A stretch of 64,000 nt of DNA from Phocoena phocoena (lineage: Eukaryota; Chordata; Mammalia; Artiodactyla; Phocoenidae), in assembly GCF_963924675.1 (NCBI RefSeq), contig NC_089236.1:33379319-33443318 (forward strand), in the 5' to 3' direction. This document shows, piece after piece, positions 27,421-42,040 of the stretch (its first letter is position 1; the number at the start of each line of letters is the position of its first letter). Both the position numbers and the translations under genes were made by a program. Below the pieces are notes generated by a model, which did not search any database, was not told the origin of the DNA, and worked only from the letters and a program-made list of their open reading frames with translations.

Positions 27421-27659
27421 GTAGCCATTTCAGGGTAGTTCATTCTCTCATTGAGTGATTCATAGTAGGCGGTGCTCAGAGTAGATAGCATTGTGTGTGT
27501 AAGAACTATAACACCTAAATGATATCCATTTTGTTTTATAATTTCATGATGTATTTAAAATGTAAATGAGATGGAAAGCACTTGATTTTGACCTATTTAT
27601 ATAAGCCTTGTAAAAGTTTAACATGATAGGCAATTCTCTCCTTCAGCCTCTGTATCTAC

Positions 27660-27775
27660 TGGGATGTGTGGAAAGAGCATGGATTTTAGAGTCCAGCATA
27701 ACCTGGGCAAGATACATAATCTTTTGGTTGTCTTAAAGAACATAGTAGCTCCTCAATAAATATTTTGTTCAGTCA
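27660..27775 (+). repeat. MIR-like SINE fragment
   Basis: The text ggaaagagcatggattttag, cctgggcaagatacataatc, then agctcctcaataaatatttt reads as a MIR fragment in sense orientation. It is weak and boundaries are approximate. Confidence 0.5.
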
Positions 27776-28536
27776 TCAAATGATTGAAATGCCTGGCACA
27801 TAGGTTCTTAATTACTTTTGTTTCCATTTCTTTAGTTTTCCTTCAGGAATTTAGAAATAGCAGCCTCCCTTATTGTTCACTTCCTCAGAGTAATATTTGT
27901 TGACCCTTGACTGCCACAGCAATTACTGTTTGGGACTTCCAGATCAGGAGTTGGGAAGGAAACTGAAACTGCTTCCTTGTACCATCTTTTTCTTTGAATT
28001 AATTTTTTTTCCTTTTATATTTCCTGTTAAAGTTTTCTTTTCTGTTTGAATGTTACTAGGATAACAGACTTTTGTATTAAGAGTCTTACAATATAGCTCT
28101 AATAGAAAAATTCACAAGTCTTTTAAAGTAAACTAGTTTTTCTCATAAAGTGAAAGAACTGCATTCCCTTTAAGCTAATAGTATTGCCTGCAAAGTTATA
28201 AAAACTTCCATCATTTTCTTTCACACTTTTGAAATCCTATGGTTTATAACAGCTTTAAATAATTTGGCGACTTCCATCCCAGCTCTGACACAGAGCTTTT
28301 CAGCCTGTCCTGCTGTCTGTGTACGTGCTGCTTGACATTGACAGGATTCTTGTCAAAATGGGGCTTTTGCATAAATTAGTGTTTAACCCTGGACAGGCTT
28401 TTCCTCCTCATTTCAATACAGCTTTTAAGAGACTGTGCTGCTCTTATCCATAGATAATGAAAGTGAAATTTGACTATTTTATCATGCATTTTACACTCTT
28501 TAGGAGTACCATAAACTTTACTAGTCTTATTTATTT

Positions 28537-28891
28537 TTCTTTTTAAAAAAAAATGTATTTATTTATTTTTGGCTGCATTGGGTCTTTGTTGCTGTGTGCG
28601 GGCTTTCTCTAGTTGCCGCAAGAGGGGGCTACTCTTCGTTGTGGTTCATGGGTTTCTCATTGCCGTGGCTTTTCTTGTTGCAGAGCATGGGTGCTAGGCA
28701 CACGGGCTTCAGTAGTTGTGGCACACGGGCTCAGTAGTTGTGGCTCATGGGCTCCAGAGCGCAGGCTCAGTAGTTGTGGCATATGGGCTTAGTTGCTCTG
28801 TGGCATGTAGGATCTTCCAGGACCAGGGCTCGTACCCATGTCCCCTGCATTGGCAGGCGGATTCTTAACCACTGCGCCACCAGGGAAGTCC
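28537..28891 (-). repeat. Long-form tRNA-derived cetartiodactyl SINE, antisense
   Basis: Roughly 355 bp runs from an A/T-rich end (aaatgtatttatttattttt) through tggctgcattgggtctttgt, several repeats of cagtagttgtggc, to the reversed tRNA-like head ending cagggaagtc. The body is longer than in the CHR copies and includes the repeated cagtagttgtggc section. A degenerate duplication (tcttatttattt at 28525-28536, tcttactgattt at 28892-28903) marks the ends. Its sense-orientation relative is at 55804. Confidence 0.8.
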
Positions 28892-30084
28892 TCTTACTGA
28901 TTTCTCATTAAGCCCTAATTAGTAATTCTCAGTGTTACCAATTCTTGTACAATATAGACACCATCACTGATAGCCTACTGTCCCTTCTTGTCCAGAGGAC
29001 CTATTTGCCTTACTTTTTATTTTAATAAGCAGCTTACATTGTATGTGGGGGAGAAAGTGAAAGGAAGGGGAAGGAGTTTCGAGTTGCATAAAGGAGTACA
29101 CTTTAAATAATCTTATGGATGAATTTAGAATTTTTAAAAAGTTAACTGTTTTACCTTAATACTTTCTAGAAGGTACATATTAAGCATTGTGGATAATTTG
29201 TGTTTTACAGTAAGAACTGTAGCACCTAAATGATATCACATCCATTTTGTTTTATTAATTTTATGATGTATTTAAAATGTAAATTTTGATCTATTTGTAT
29301 AAGCACTTGATTTTGATCTATTTCTTGGGTATTTGAAGCACCCAAGAAAATCTTTTGACTCTAATGCAGAGACTTTGTACCTTCCTGATTTTTTCTTACC
29401 ATCATTGTTCCAGCCATGGCTGAATGGAGAAGGAACAATAGCTTCATTCTTGAACTACAAGAATATTTACATATTCAGTAGGAACAAACATTTATTTGCT
29501 TTTCCTTTGGGTATGATGATGAGCAAATTATTCTCCATAGTATATTATCAGTTCCCCCAGCCTCTGTTGAACATCTCAGATGTTTCAGGTGTGGAATTAC
29601 ATGTGACTAAAAAGATGGTTCCTGAATTTCAATAAACCTAGAAATAGTATTATTACAGCAAAATATAATACATTTAGTAGCCTTAATTAAATCAGGTGAT
29701 ATATACTGTCTAATTTTTCTTTACCTAAGTTGATGGAAAAGAGTTTATCTCCCTTATTATTCTTGGAGAAAAGCTTTGTGATACCTTTTCTTTCTTCAAC
29801 AGTCTAACCATCAAAAATGATTGAGAAAAGAAGCTAAGCTTGGAAAGAAAATGATTTCTTTTAAAAAAAAGCTAACTTCATATACCGAACATTTTGAAAT
29901 CTCAACATGAGGGAAAAAAACCTCATAAATTTAAGCATACTAAGAGTAATTTATACTTAGGTAACAGCAAGATGATATGTTATATCTTTACCAACATATT
30001 GAAATAATTAGAATAAATGATTGAGAATGTGAAGATTGGAGTTCCTTCTATACAATGCCTGCTTATAACTGGAACATATACGCC

Positions 30085-30295
30085 AGGCACCATATATGTC
30101 TGTGTTAGCTGATTTAATAACTACAGGAACCCTATGAAATAATTATTAGTATTCCCACTTAATACACATGAAAAAGTACAAATCCAAGTTCAGAGCCATT
30201 AAGAAACTTGCCTAAAATCATTGAGCTAGTAAGTTGTAGAGCTGATGTTCAGTTTGCAGACTTGCTGACATCATAGCACATGATTTTACACTTTA
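30085..30295 (-). repeat. MIR SINE, antisense
   Basis: The segment taataactacaggaacccta, tattcccacttaatacacat, cattaagaaacttgcctaaa and ctagtaagttgtagagctg follows the reverse-complement MIR consensus almost end to end. Confidence 0.7.
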
Positions 30296-32954
30296 CCTGT
30301 AAATGGAGATAAATGATACCAACCTACTTTTTGTATAACGTATATAAAAATTTCATCATAGCAGTAAGTTTGTACTCAATATGTGATACACAGTTTTGGT
30401 AAAGTAACTATCAACTATTTAGTTCATTCAGTCTTAATTCTCTCTTAAAATTTAGAGAATTTTAAATTGAGAAGCAAAGATGTTTGTGCAAGAGGTATTT
30501 CTCAAGGGGCTAGAAAATATTTTACAAAGAGTAGAAAAAGAATCAACCTATTCCTTTAACCTACAGTTCTATTCCTAAGAGCTTAATCTTATACTGTGAA
30601 TCTCCTTTTATCTTCTAAATTTCACTGGAATCTAGTTTCAGGGTTAAACTACATTTTAGCCACCCATGTATGTTTTAGGTGGTAATCCTCCAATTTCCAC
30701 TAGGCAAAAAAAAAAAACTAACCAATTACCAAGATAATTTTATTTTAGAAAAACTGACTTAATATTATATAGCTATTCAGAACACACCAATGATAACACT
30801 ATGCCAAAGTAGTATCTTTCAATAGTGCATATATTCAATTACAGTTAAATTTAAAACTTTAGGTTGGGAAAATAATTATCTTCAAATATATAACGAAATA
30901 GACCTGGGAGTGGGTTATAGACATTTCGTTTGATGACAAGTACAGTATGAGCAAGGAATGATCAAGCAGCTGCTAAAAACATTAAAGCGAGGTCAGATTG
31001 CACTAATGATTATATAGAGTTTGCTCATCATGGGAAATAGTAGTATTATGTTGCAAGCAGACCATACATGCAATATTATTCTGAATACTAGGTTACATAG
31101 AATAGTAAATATTAAAATGTATAAAGGAAAATAAGATCAAGATGATGGGAGATAGTGGAAATAATGGTATTTGACAAATGATTCCAGGAACTGAGTCTTT
31201 TGATTTTACAAAATAGAAGACTAAGAGAAAGGCATAATACTTGTTTTAAAATAATTTAAAATCTTCCATATGGCAAAGGACATAGGCTTAACTAGAAAGC
31301 GCGGGTAGTTTGCACTTTCTAGAGAAGGATACAAAGGAGTGGGGTTGGCTGCCTGAGAAAGCCTTAGCATCCTTCACCACTTATTTGAAGGAGACAGAAC
31401 CATCACACCACCTGTGTGTGATGTGTGGGGATGAATTTTGTACCTTGTAGATCAGATCATTGACTCCTGGGGCACCTCACAGTTCTTAAACTACAGCTTT
31501 TATTAACTAGCCTGATAATTGATAAGGACTTTTAAACATATTTTCTTTATGTTTCACTAAAGAGAAATCATTTTACTTCATTATGCAGACATTGTTAATA
31601 TGGGTTGCTGGGTATGTATGGGATTTAAATGTGAAAATGATTATTACATTGTAATCTTATAGATAAGTATAAATAATTTATAAATAACTATAAATAACCT
31701 TATATATAGCTGCTATAAGATTCAAAATTTTAATTCTTTTCCTGTCAATCTTATGTTCCTTAGGGGTGAAAACATTAGCAAGTGATTTTATTTTCTGTAC
31801 TGTTAGATATTGCAAACCTTTTCTTAAAGTTATATAAAGCATGTCAAGTCGTCTCCTTTCCCTACTCCAACACTCAGTACTTTTTAATGGCAAAGATCTG
31901 GCCTGTATTTTATCAATTTGACATGGAGTTTTTTTTTCTAATTCTGTTTCTTTAGTCTGTATTACAGGTCACTGAAGCATACCATAAGTACTTGTCTCAA
32001 GTGGTCAGTTACATAAAATGTACTGAGCTGACTGTTTAGAATAAAAAGCAGTCTGGCATTATGATGTGCTAATTATTACTTTCAGAGAAAGAATTAGTTA
32101 ATTCATTCTTAAAGTATATTGTATTAGTTACAAATTTAAGATGTAAAAATAGTGTAACTTATGAGGGAGTGAAATGATTAACCACTTGTGATTAGTGCTC
32201 ATAAGTTTTAACCGTAAGATATTCTAAAACATATTTGCTCAATTAGCATATTTGGGAAAGCAGTTGCTTTTGCAAGGGTAATTTATAGGCAATCACCTGA
32301 AAACGTATCGACAGGCATAGATAAGCATTTTTCATTATTAATCATCATTGCTATACCTCTGCTGTTTAAATAGTGTTTCTGTTTTTTATGGCATTTGATA
32401 AAATTTTAAGGGTATGGTCTTGGTATTAAGGCAAGATGTTCAAAGAGGTTAATCACGTTTATTTTTAGCTTTTTCTTAAAATATTCATATTTTAGGCAAA
32501 TAATATCTTTAACTTTTGATTAATCATTTTTAGTAATGTGTCTTTGCTAATTTTCTCCTTTTCTTTGTTTTATTTGCCCTTTTTCTCTATAATTAAAAAA
32601 GAAGACCTCTTCCTAAAAGAAACAAAAACAGTGGTAACAATGGAATGATTTATAATGTGAAATTATTAGTTTTTGTGTATAGATGTTTTTAAATTTTCTG
32701 AAGAAATAAAAGGCAAGCAGGTGACAAGAGTCTTTCTCCTTGCATTGGCTCTTTCATTTTCTTCAATGGCTTTTCCACTTTCCTTATCTGACCAAAGCAA
32801 TTTGAGGAATATTCTTACAGCAAACCTGATTTTTAGCAAAATCTGTGAGTCTTGATAGTTTAATTGAAGTGAGCATGTATATATTACTGTCAAAGAATTA
32901 CTTAATTCAGAATAATATACAACATATATGGCTTATTTGCTAAACTCTTTTTGG

Positions 32955-33115
32955 GTATTATCTCATGTAATGCTCCTTGTAAACCTATGAGTTGCTGTCT
33001 ATGTGAGAAAACTGAGATGTAGAGAAGTTGAGTAACACATGTAGGAAGTGGTGGAGTCTAAACTCAGACTCAGATCTGACCTAACAGACTGAGGTCTTAA
33101 ATACCAATGCCATGA
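32955..33115 (-). repeat. MIR SINE, antisense
   Basis: The run atctcatgtaatgctccttg, gagaaaactgagatgtagag, aagttgagtaacacatgtag and ctaaactcagactcagatct is the antisense MIR pattern (ratio of gaaactgaggc-like and gtaacttgccc-like blocks). Confidence 0.7.
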
Positions 33116-33449
33116 TAAGGTATCTCTCAAGGGAATCTGAGTAGATTGACATCTTTTGGAGCAGAAATATGCTTCCCACCCTGACTTCTGGACAAGCTTT
33201 GTAATCTATTTAACCTTAACTTTAAAAGAGGAAATGAGTTGGAGAGAGGTACACATTTTTACAAATCATATATTCATTCTTTGGACTTCACTATAGCATT
33301 TTAACAAAGATGCTGACCATTAAATGTTGTTTATACTAGCTTCAGGGCAGAAGCCATCTACTTATTTAAAATTAATCTTTAGCCAGCTATTAGAAAAAAA
33401 TAAGCAAAACTGTCTGAGGCAAGAAATGTAAAATATACACTATGTGATG

Positions 33450-33625
33450 CCATGAAAAGAACTTTGGAGTGGACAGCCCAGGGGTCTTATTGAAGCATGG
33501 CCACTTACATAACTTTGGGTAAGTTACTCTGAGCCTTAGCTTGTTCATCTGTAGGAGGATGAGATTAAATAATTCAAAGCATTGTTGCAAGGATTAAATG
33601 AGATAAAATGCCAGGCACATAGTAG
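33450..33625 (+). repeat. MIR SINE
   Basis: The text tggccacttacataactttg, gggtaagttactctgagcct, tgttcatctgtaggaggatg, gcaaggattaaatgagataa and gccaggcacatagtag is a typical sense MIR. It lies about 530 bp upstream of the TGS1 retrocopy. Confidence 0.75.
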
Positions 33626-34091
33626 AATAATCATTCCCCTTTTTTCTATTCCAAGTTTTAAATAAAGTTGGGTGTGTTTTTGAATGGAAGAGTATCAGTA
33701 CTTTTATTATTTGAAGTTTGAAAAGGGTGACATTTTCTAGTCTCTTTTTTGTAGTATATTCTCCTAGTTGAAATATGGATGCAGCCTTTTGATGTTGAGT
33801 TGCATTTTCTTGAGTGTCTAAGCTGCCAAAAATAGTTTGTTTACTTTGTATTAAATAGTAGAAGATCTTAGCGATGTTAGAGGAAAGACAATGGTGGATA
33901 GTACTGTATTTGCTTTAACTGTCATTGAAACATCCAGTTTTCTTCCATGTTAAAGTTTAGTTGTCTTATTTAGGTAGTGCTTTAGTTGGCAGAGTACAGA
34001 ATAAAACCCTTGAGGTAGGGATTCAGATGATTTCCTAATATCTGATAGAATCATCAATAATCCTTGCCTAATTCTTATGTAACTTTAGAGA

Positions 34092-34118
34092 ATATTCTCT
34101 TTTCTAAAAAGAGAATAT
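34092..34118. other. Perfect 12-bp inverted repeat next to the retrocopy insertion site
   Basis: The arm atattctctttt (34092-34103) pairs exactly with aaaagagaatat (34107-34118) around a 3-nt spacer. It lies about 35 bp before the left target duplication of the TGS1 retrocopy, in pre-insertion genomic DNA. Confidence 0.85.
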
Positions 34119-34151
34119 CAGAACACAGTGAAATGTCTCAGAGTTCTCCTG

Positions 34152-34163
34152 AAACATTATATT
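34152..34163. repeat. Left target-site duplication of the TGS1 retrocopy
   Basis: The 12-mer aaacattatatt here is identical to 37098-37109. The switch from AT-rich intron to the GC-rich leader occurs directly after it at 34164. The three A's of the right copy merge with the A tail, so the certain part is cattatatt. Confidence 0.9.
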
Positions 34164-37097
<2,934 letters not shown>

Positions 37098-37109
37098 AAA
37101 CATTATATT
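37098..37109. repeat. Right target-site duplication of the TGS1 retrocopy
   Basis: The exact repeat of 34152-34163 follows the A tail that starts at 37092. It fixes the 3' end of the retrocopy about 20 nt past its ATTAAA poly(A) signal. Confidence 0.9.
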
Positions 37110-37188
37110 CTCAGCCATGCATTTTGGACCAGTTGCTTAGTAATTAGATTTTGAATCCGATTTTGTTTCTTGTCTTGAATCAGTGTGG

Positions 37189-38398
37189 TTTTTTTAAATT
37201 AAATTTTATTTTTTTATACAGCAGGTTCTTATTAGTTATCCATTTTATACATATTACTATATATATGTCAATCCCACTCTCCTAATTCATCACACCACCA
37301 CCACTACCCCCGCCACTGCCCCCCTTGGTGTCCATACGTTTGTTCTCTACATCTGTGTCTCTGTTTCTGCCCTGCAAACCAGTTGATCTGTACCATTTTT
37401 CTAGGTTCCACATATATGCGTTAATGTACGATATTTGTTTTTTTCTTTGTGACTTACTTCACTCTATATGACAGTCACTAGATCCATCCACGTCTCTACA
37501 AATGACCCAATTTCATTCCTTTTTATGGCTGAGTAATATTCCATTGTGTATATGTACCACATCTTCTTTATCCATTCGTCTGTCGATGGGCATCTAGGTA
37601 GCTTCCATGACCTGGCTATTGTAAAATAGCACTGCAATGAACATTGGGGTGCATGTGTCTTTTTGAATTATGATTTTCTCTGGGTATATGCCCAGTAGTG
37701 GGGTTGCTGGGTCATATGGTAATTCTATTTTTAGTTTTTTAAGGAACCTCCATACTGTTCTCCATAGTGGCTGTATCAATTTACATTCCCACCAACAGTG
37801 CAAGAGGGTTCCCTTTTCTCCACACCCTCTCCAGCATTTGTTGTTTGTAGATTTTCTGATGACGCCCATTCTAACTGGTGTAAGGTGATACCTCATTGTA
37901 GTTTTGATTTGCATTTCTCTAGTAATTAGTGATGTTGAGCAGCTTTTCATGTGCCTCTTGGCCATCTGTATGTCTTCTTTGGAGAAATGTCTATTTAGAT
38001 CTTCTGCCGATTTTTTGATTGGGTTGTTTGTTTTTTTAATATTGAGCTGCGTGAGCTGTTTATATATTTTAGAGATTAATCCTTTGCCCATTGATTCATT
38101 TGCAAATATTTTCTCCCATTCTGAGGATTGTCTTTTTGTCTTGTTTGTAGTTTCCTTTGCTTTGCAAAAGCTTTTAAGTTTCATTAGGTCCCATTTGTTT
38201 ATTTTTGTTTTTATTTCCATTACTCTAGGAGGTGGATCAAAAAGATCTTGCTGTGATTTATGTCAAAGACTGTTCTTCCTATGTTTTCCTCTAAGAGTTT
38301 TATAGTGTCTGGTCTTACATTTAGGTCTCTAATCCATTTTGAGTTTATTTTTGTGTATGGTGTTAGGGAGTGTTCTAATTTCATTCTTTTACTTGTAG
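37189..38398 (-). mobile_element. 5'-truncated L1 retrotransposon, antisense
   Basis: The last ~1.2 kb of a cetartiodactyl L1 lies in reverse. On the minus strand a 208-residue frame (37594-38220) carries ORF2 C-terminal features: the segment with [20 protein letters not shown], a Cys/His region [18 protein letters not shown], and LLGIYPEK. The 3'UTR follows and ends at 37189 in a T-run (its A tail). Flanking cagtgtgg at 37181-37188 and 38399-38406 is the target duplication. The endonuclease and reverse transcriptase core are missing, so it cannot move by itself. The preserved 208-residue frame suggests a fairly recent insertion. Plus-strand reading frames across it are shadows. Confidence 0.92.
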
Positions 38399-39978
38399 CA
38401 GTGTGGGGTTTTTTTCTGCCACAAAATATTTGGTTAAAATAAATTATTACCAGATGTGGTATATTAAACAGATTATCTTAGAACTGCTATGAGGGAAAGA
38501 GGGATTATAATGCTGCATTACACTTTATTCTAAAATGGTATCTTATTTCACTCAAAGTTTCAAAAACAGTTAAATTAGTTTATTAACATAAAATTTGCTT
38601 ATTTTGCTTATGTTTAATGAAGGCTGAGATTTTTATTTTTCCCCATTTAGGTATAGAAGGTGAGTTTGTATTGTCAAATGAGAATTTTAATTCATAGAAG
38701 TCAAAAGCACGGTTTAGATTTTCCCTGTGATAAAACACAAAGACAACGGTCTCTGAACTGAGTCAGGGGCCTGTGTTCCCGTTCCTGTTCTTTCAGCAGC
38801 TCATTTTCTTATATTAATCAAGCCACTCAACCTAGCTGGTTCCTAGTGTACAGCAGAGGATGAACCAGGTTGGGTTTTAGTTTTTATGCTTTAGGGGTTA
38901 CAGAACTTGGAAGAACTAAAGAAGAGAAAGCCAAGGGGATACTGCTCACATACACATGTAAAAACACCCACTGTAACTTGAGCCCATCTATTTTATATTG
39001 GAATTCTGTATAAAATTTCATTTGAAAGAAGAGTGTCACATTTACCCCAAAAATAGATGATGATAATGATGATTTTTAAAATTTAAATTTGCTCAATTAG
39101 ATTATCCCCAAATCCTCTTCCAATTCTGGCATTCACTGTGCCTGTATTTCTTGTCCTCATTACTTGGAAGCATAGTGTGAAGGGCAGACAGGACTATGAT
39201 TCAGAAGACCTACTAACTCAAGTTATGGTACTAATTACCTGAGCAAATTATAGCTTCTTAGTTTTTTGGACTAACTGTTCTTTACAGAAACTATCTGTTT
39301 TGTAGTCTGTGGTTCCAGGCTACCACAGACAGACCCAGTTTATTTTGGGGTGGAGTTGTAAATATGGAATTGGAATGTATTTTTAAACAAGAATAATTGG
39401 TAAACTAAGGTTCAGTGTTAATCATAATACTTGACTCCTGTAGGCACAGCTGTTATCCATAATCTTCAATTACTTTATTACTCTCCAATTTTCAGTTGCT
39501 CTAATATAATAGAATATTAGTATAATTGACCTAAAATAGATTACTTAAAATATTTTAAGTTCTACTATTGGAATCCATTACATGAATTTTTGTTTTTGTT
39601 TTTGAATGGGGCAGAGGTACTTTATTTCACTACTTGGACTAAAAAGTAAAATCAAAGGTCAGAGTTTTCCAGTGGAAACCAAGAGGAAATGTTATGAATA
39701 TCCAAGGTATAATCAAAATTATATACAACCTAGAGCCAATTCAGAGAGCTCAGTAATCTTCAAAGTGGTTTTCTTACATTAATTAATGCTGATGGCATCC
39801 CAAGGGTGAAAGAAATTTAATTCTCATATTTTAGTTACAGATAACCACAGGAAGAATCTGAATGGATCAAGATGTGCCATTTTAATAAGGCAGGTCAACA
39901 AATATTTCATCAAATATCTACCACATCAGCAATATATGAGGCGCAAAGTATCCCACTGATGTGGCCTACTTTACAGCC

Positions 39979-40395
39979 TGTTTTTTTTTGTTTGTTTTAG
40001 ACTTTATTTTATAGAGGAGTTTTAGATTCACAGCAAAACTGAGAGGGGTACGGGATTTCCCACATACTCTTCGCCCCCACACATGCAAAGCCTCTCCCGT
40101 TCATCAACATCCCCCACCATCTATCAGTTGTACATATGTTACAATTGATAGACCTACATTAACTCATCATTATTTTCCAGAGCCCATAGTTTACATTAGG
40201 GTTCACTCATGGTGTACATTGGGTTTGGACAAATGTATTGGGACATGTATCTACCATAATAGTATCATACAGGATAGTTTCACAGCCCTAAAAATCTTAC
40301 TGTGTTTTGCGTATTCATCCCTCCATCCCCCCAACCCTTGGCAACCAATGATCTTTTTACTGTCCCTATTTTGCCTTTGTTACATGATGTTTTGG
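39979..40395 (-). repeat. Old L1 3' fragment, antisense
   Basis: The text ttttagattcacagcaaaac, tacaattgatagacctacat, gtttacattagggttcactc, cataatagtatcatacagga and ggcaaccaatgatctttt is the reverse complement of an old L1 3' untranslated region. The plus-strand frames here have no support. Confidence 0.75.
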
Positions 40396-41117
40396 GAAAG
40401 CAGGTTTGTCTTTAAAATTATTGTTTGCTTAGGTTTTATATTAAAATTAGTTGCTATTTCTATAAACTGACTACACAAGTTAACCAGACAGTCAAAGGTG
40501 GTCTGGAAATTCATAAGTAGTTCATATGTGAATCACTCAAGGAGATATGTACTCATTAAGATTTCAGTGTTCAAAATATTCAGAGTTCAAGGATTATTGT
40601 TGAGGGTACGTTGTATACATTTTGTATGCTGGCTTGTGTTTTTGTGACTACTGTGCAAATTGTTAAAAGGAACTGACTAGAAAAATTTTTATTAAATTTC
40701 ACACAAAGTAGCTATTAGAGGTGACAATATCAGTAAGTTTTTCCAAGTTTTTTGTGAAGAGAATTGCCATCCCTGTTCCCTACTCCCACCAGTAATCAAT
40801 AATCGTTTTCTCCTTACAAAGTCATGACTGTGCAAAAATGCTGAAGAAATGGTAATGTAAGATAAGGCAATTCAGTAAGTTAAGTAAGTATGAACATGTT
40901 GCTGAAGCAGAGGAAAACATAGTATTGTCAGCGAATAGAGACCTCCCCACAGAAGTTCCATAAACGCAGCTTTTAGGCATTAGAGATAGAGGCAGAAGAA
41001 ATATCCAAAAAGGAAAAGGGAAAGGGTGGCAAACCCAAACTTCCTGAATTTCAGAATTATTTTCCAGGCTGTCCTGGCACTTAGGAATAGGAAGTTTCCT
41101 CCTCGTCCATTTGCCTA

Positions 41118-41273
41118 GAGAGCATCCTTGGCCTCTACCTACTGGATGTAGTAACAACTCCCCCCACCTACTCCTTCAACTTGTAATAACCAAAAATGTC
41201 TCCAGACATTGGCTACCTCTCCCACCCCCCCACTGTGGGGTAGGGAAATCACTCCCAGTTGAGAAACACCAGA
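41118..41273. mobile_element. hAT-type DNA transposon fragment
   Basis: The text agcatccttggcctctacct, then aaccaaaaatgtctccagac, attggctacctctcccaccc and cagttgagaaacacc is the end of a mammalian hAT (Charlie-like) non-autonomous element. Only about 155 bp is left. The exact subfamily is not named because several are similar. Confidence 0.6.
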
Positions 41274-41904
41274 TCCACCACCTTCTTTAGAGTGGTGGTT
41301 TATATGCTTATCTGCACATCACCTTTATTTGTGGAACAGAGAACCTGACCTGTATTTAAATGTGTTTCATACCTCCTACTGAAGTATGTTCCAGGTTCGA
41401 AGTAACTGATTTACAATGAGCTTTTCAACAGCTCATTTATAAATGAGGAAATAATGTATTTGTCTGTATTCTCACTCAAGATGTAGTTTGTGCTAACGAG
41501 AGACTAAAAATGATATGCAGGAAAGGTGTAGTTGTGACCCATCAAATGTGTTTTATAGGTGAAGTTGTGTATCTCCTTTTTGCATTGGTGCTGTGACTCT
41601 TTTTTTCCTTTCAACATACCACTTCATTCATGTTTGGTGTCACAATGATTATTGCATATGTATCTTTTCATTAAAAGGAGTAATAGACTACTAAATATTG
41701 GCATAAAAGAGGGTGCATTTTGAATATTATTTATTTAGTATTTTAAAACCAGGTAAATCTGATAGCATGGTGAGCAAAAATCTGAGTCCCAATAAAATGG
41801 TTCTAAATCTCAAAAGCTTTGGTGAAGATGGCATTGGTCAGTTCCATTTTTATGAACGTTATCACCAATCTTTTAAAGAACCTTGTCTGAGTTAGAAACA
41901 AAAT

Positions 41905-42040
41905 GGCCCTGGTCTGGACTCTTCCTCTAGTGAGCTCTGTGACTTGGGAAAATCACCTCTCTGGGTTTAGAGATTCCTCATCTGTCAAATCTAAGGGGAC
42001 AGACCAGATAGCCTTCCAGGGCTGTGCCAGCTCAAAATAC
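41905..42040 (+). repeat. MIR SINE
   Basis: The run ctagtgagctctgtgacttg, ggaaaatcacctctctgggt, gagattcctcatctgtcaaa and gccttccagggctgtgccag is sense MIR. Confidence 0.65.

Noticed and set aside
29333..29635. 100-codon + frame
   Set aside because: No family resemblance, no splice or promoter context, and it lies in the TDRD3 intron; consistent with chance.
37670..38305. Plus-strand frames of 60-133 residues
   Set aside because: They are shadows of the antisense L1 ORF2 end.
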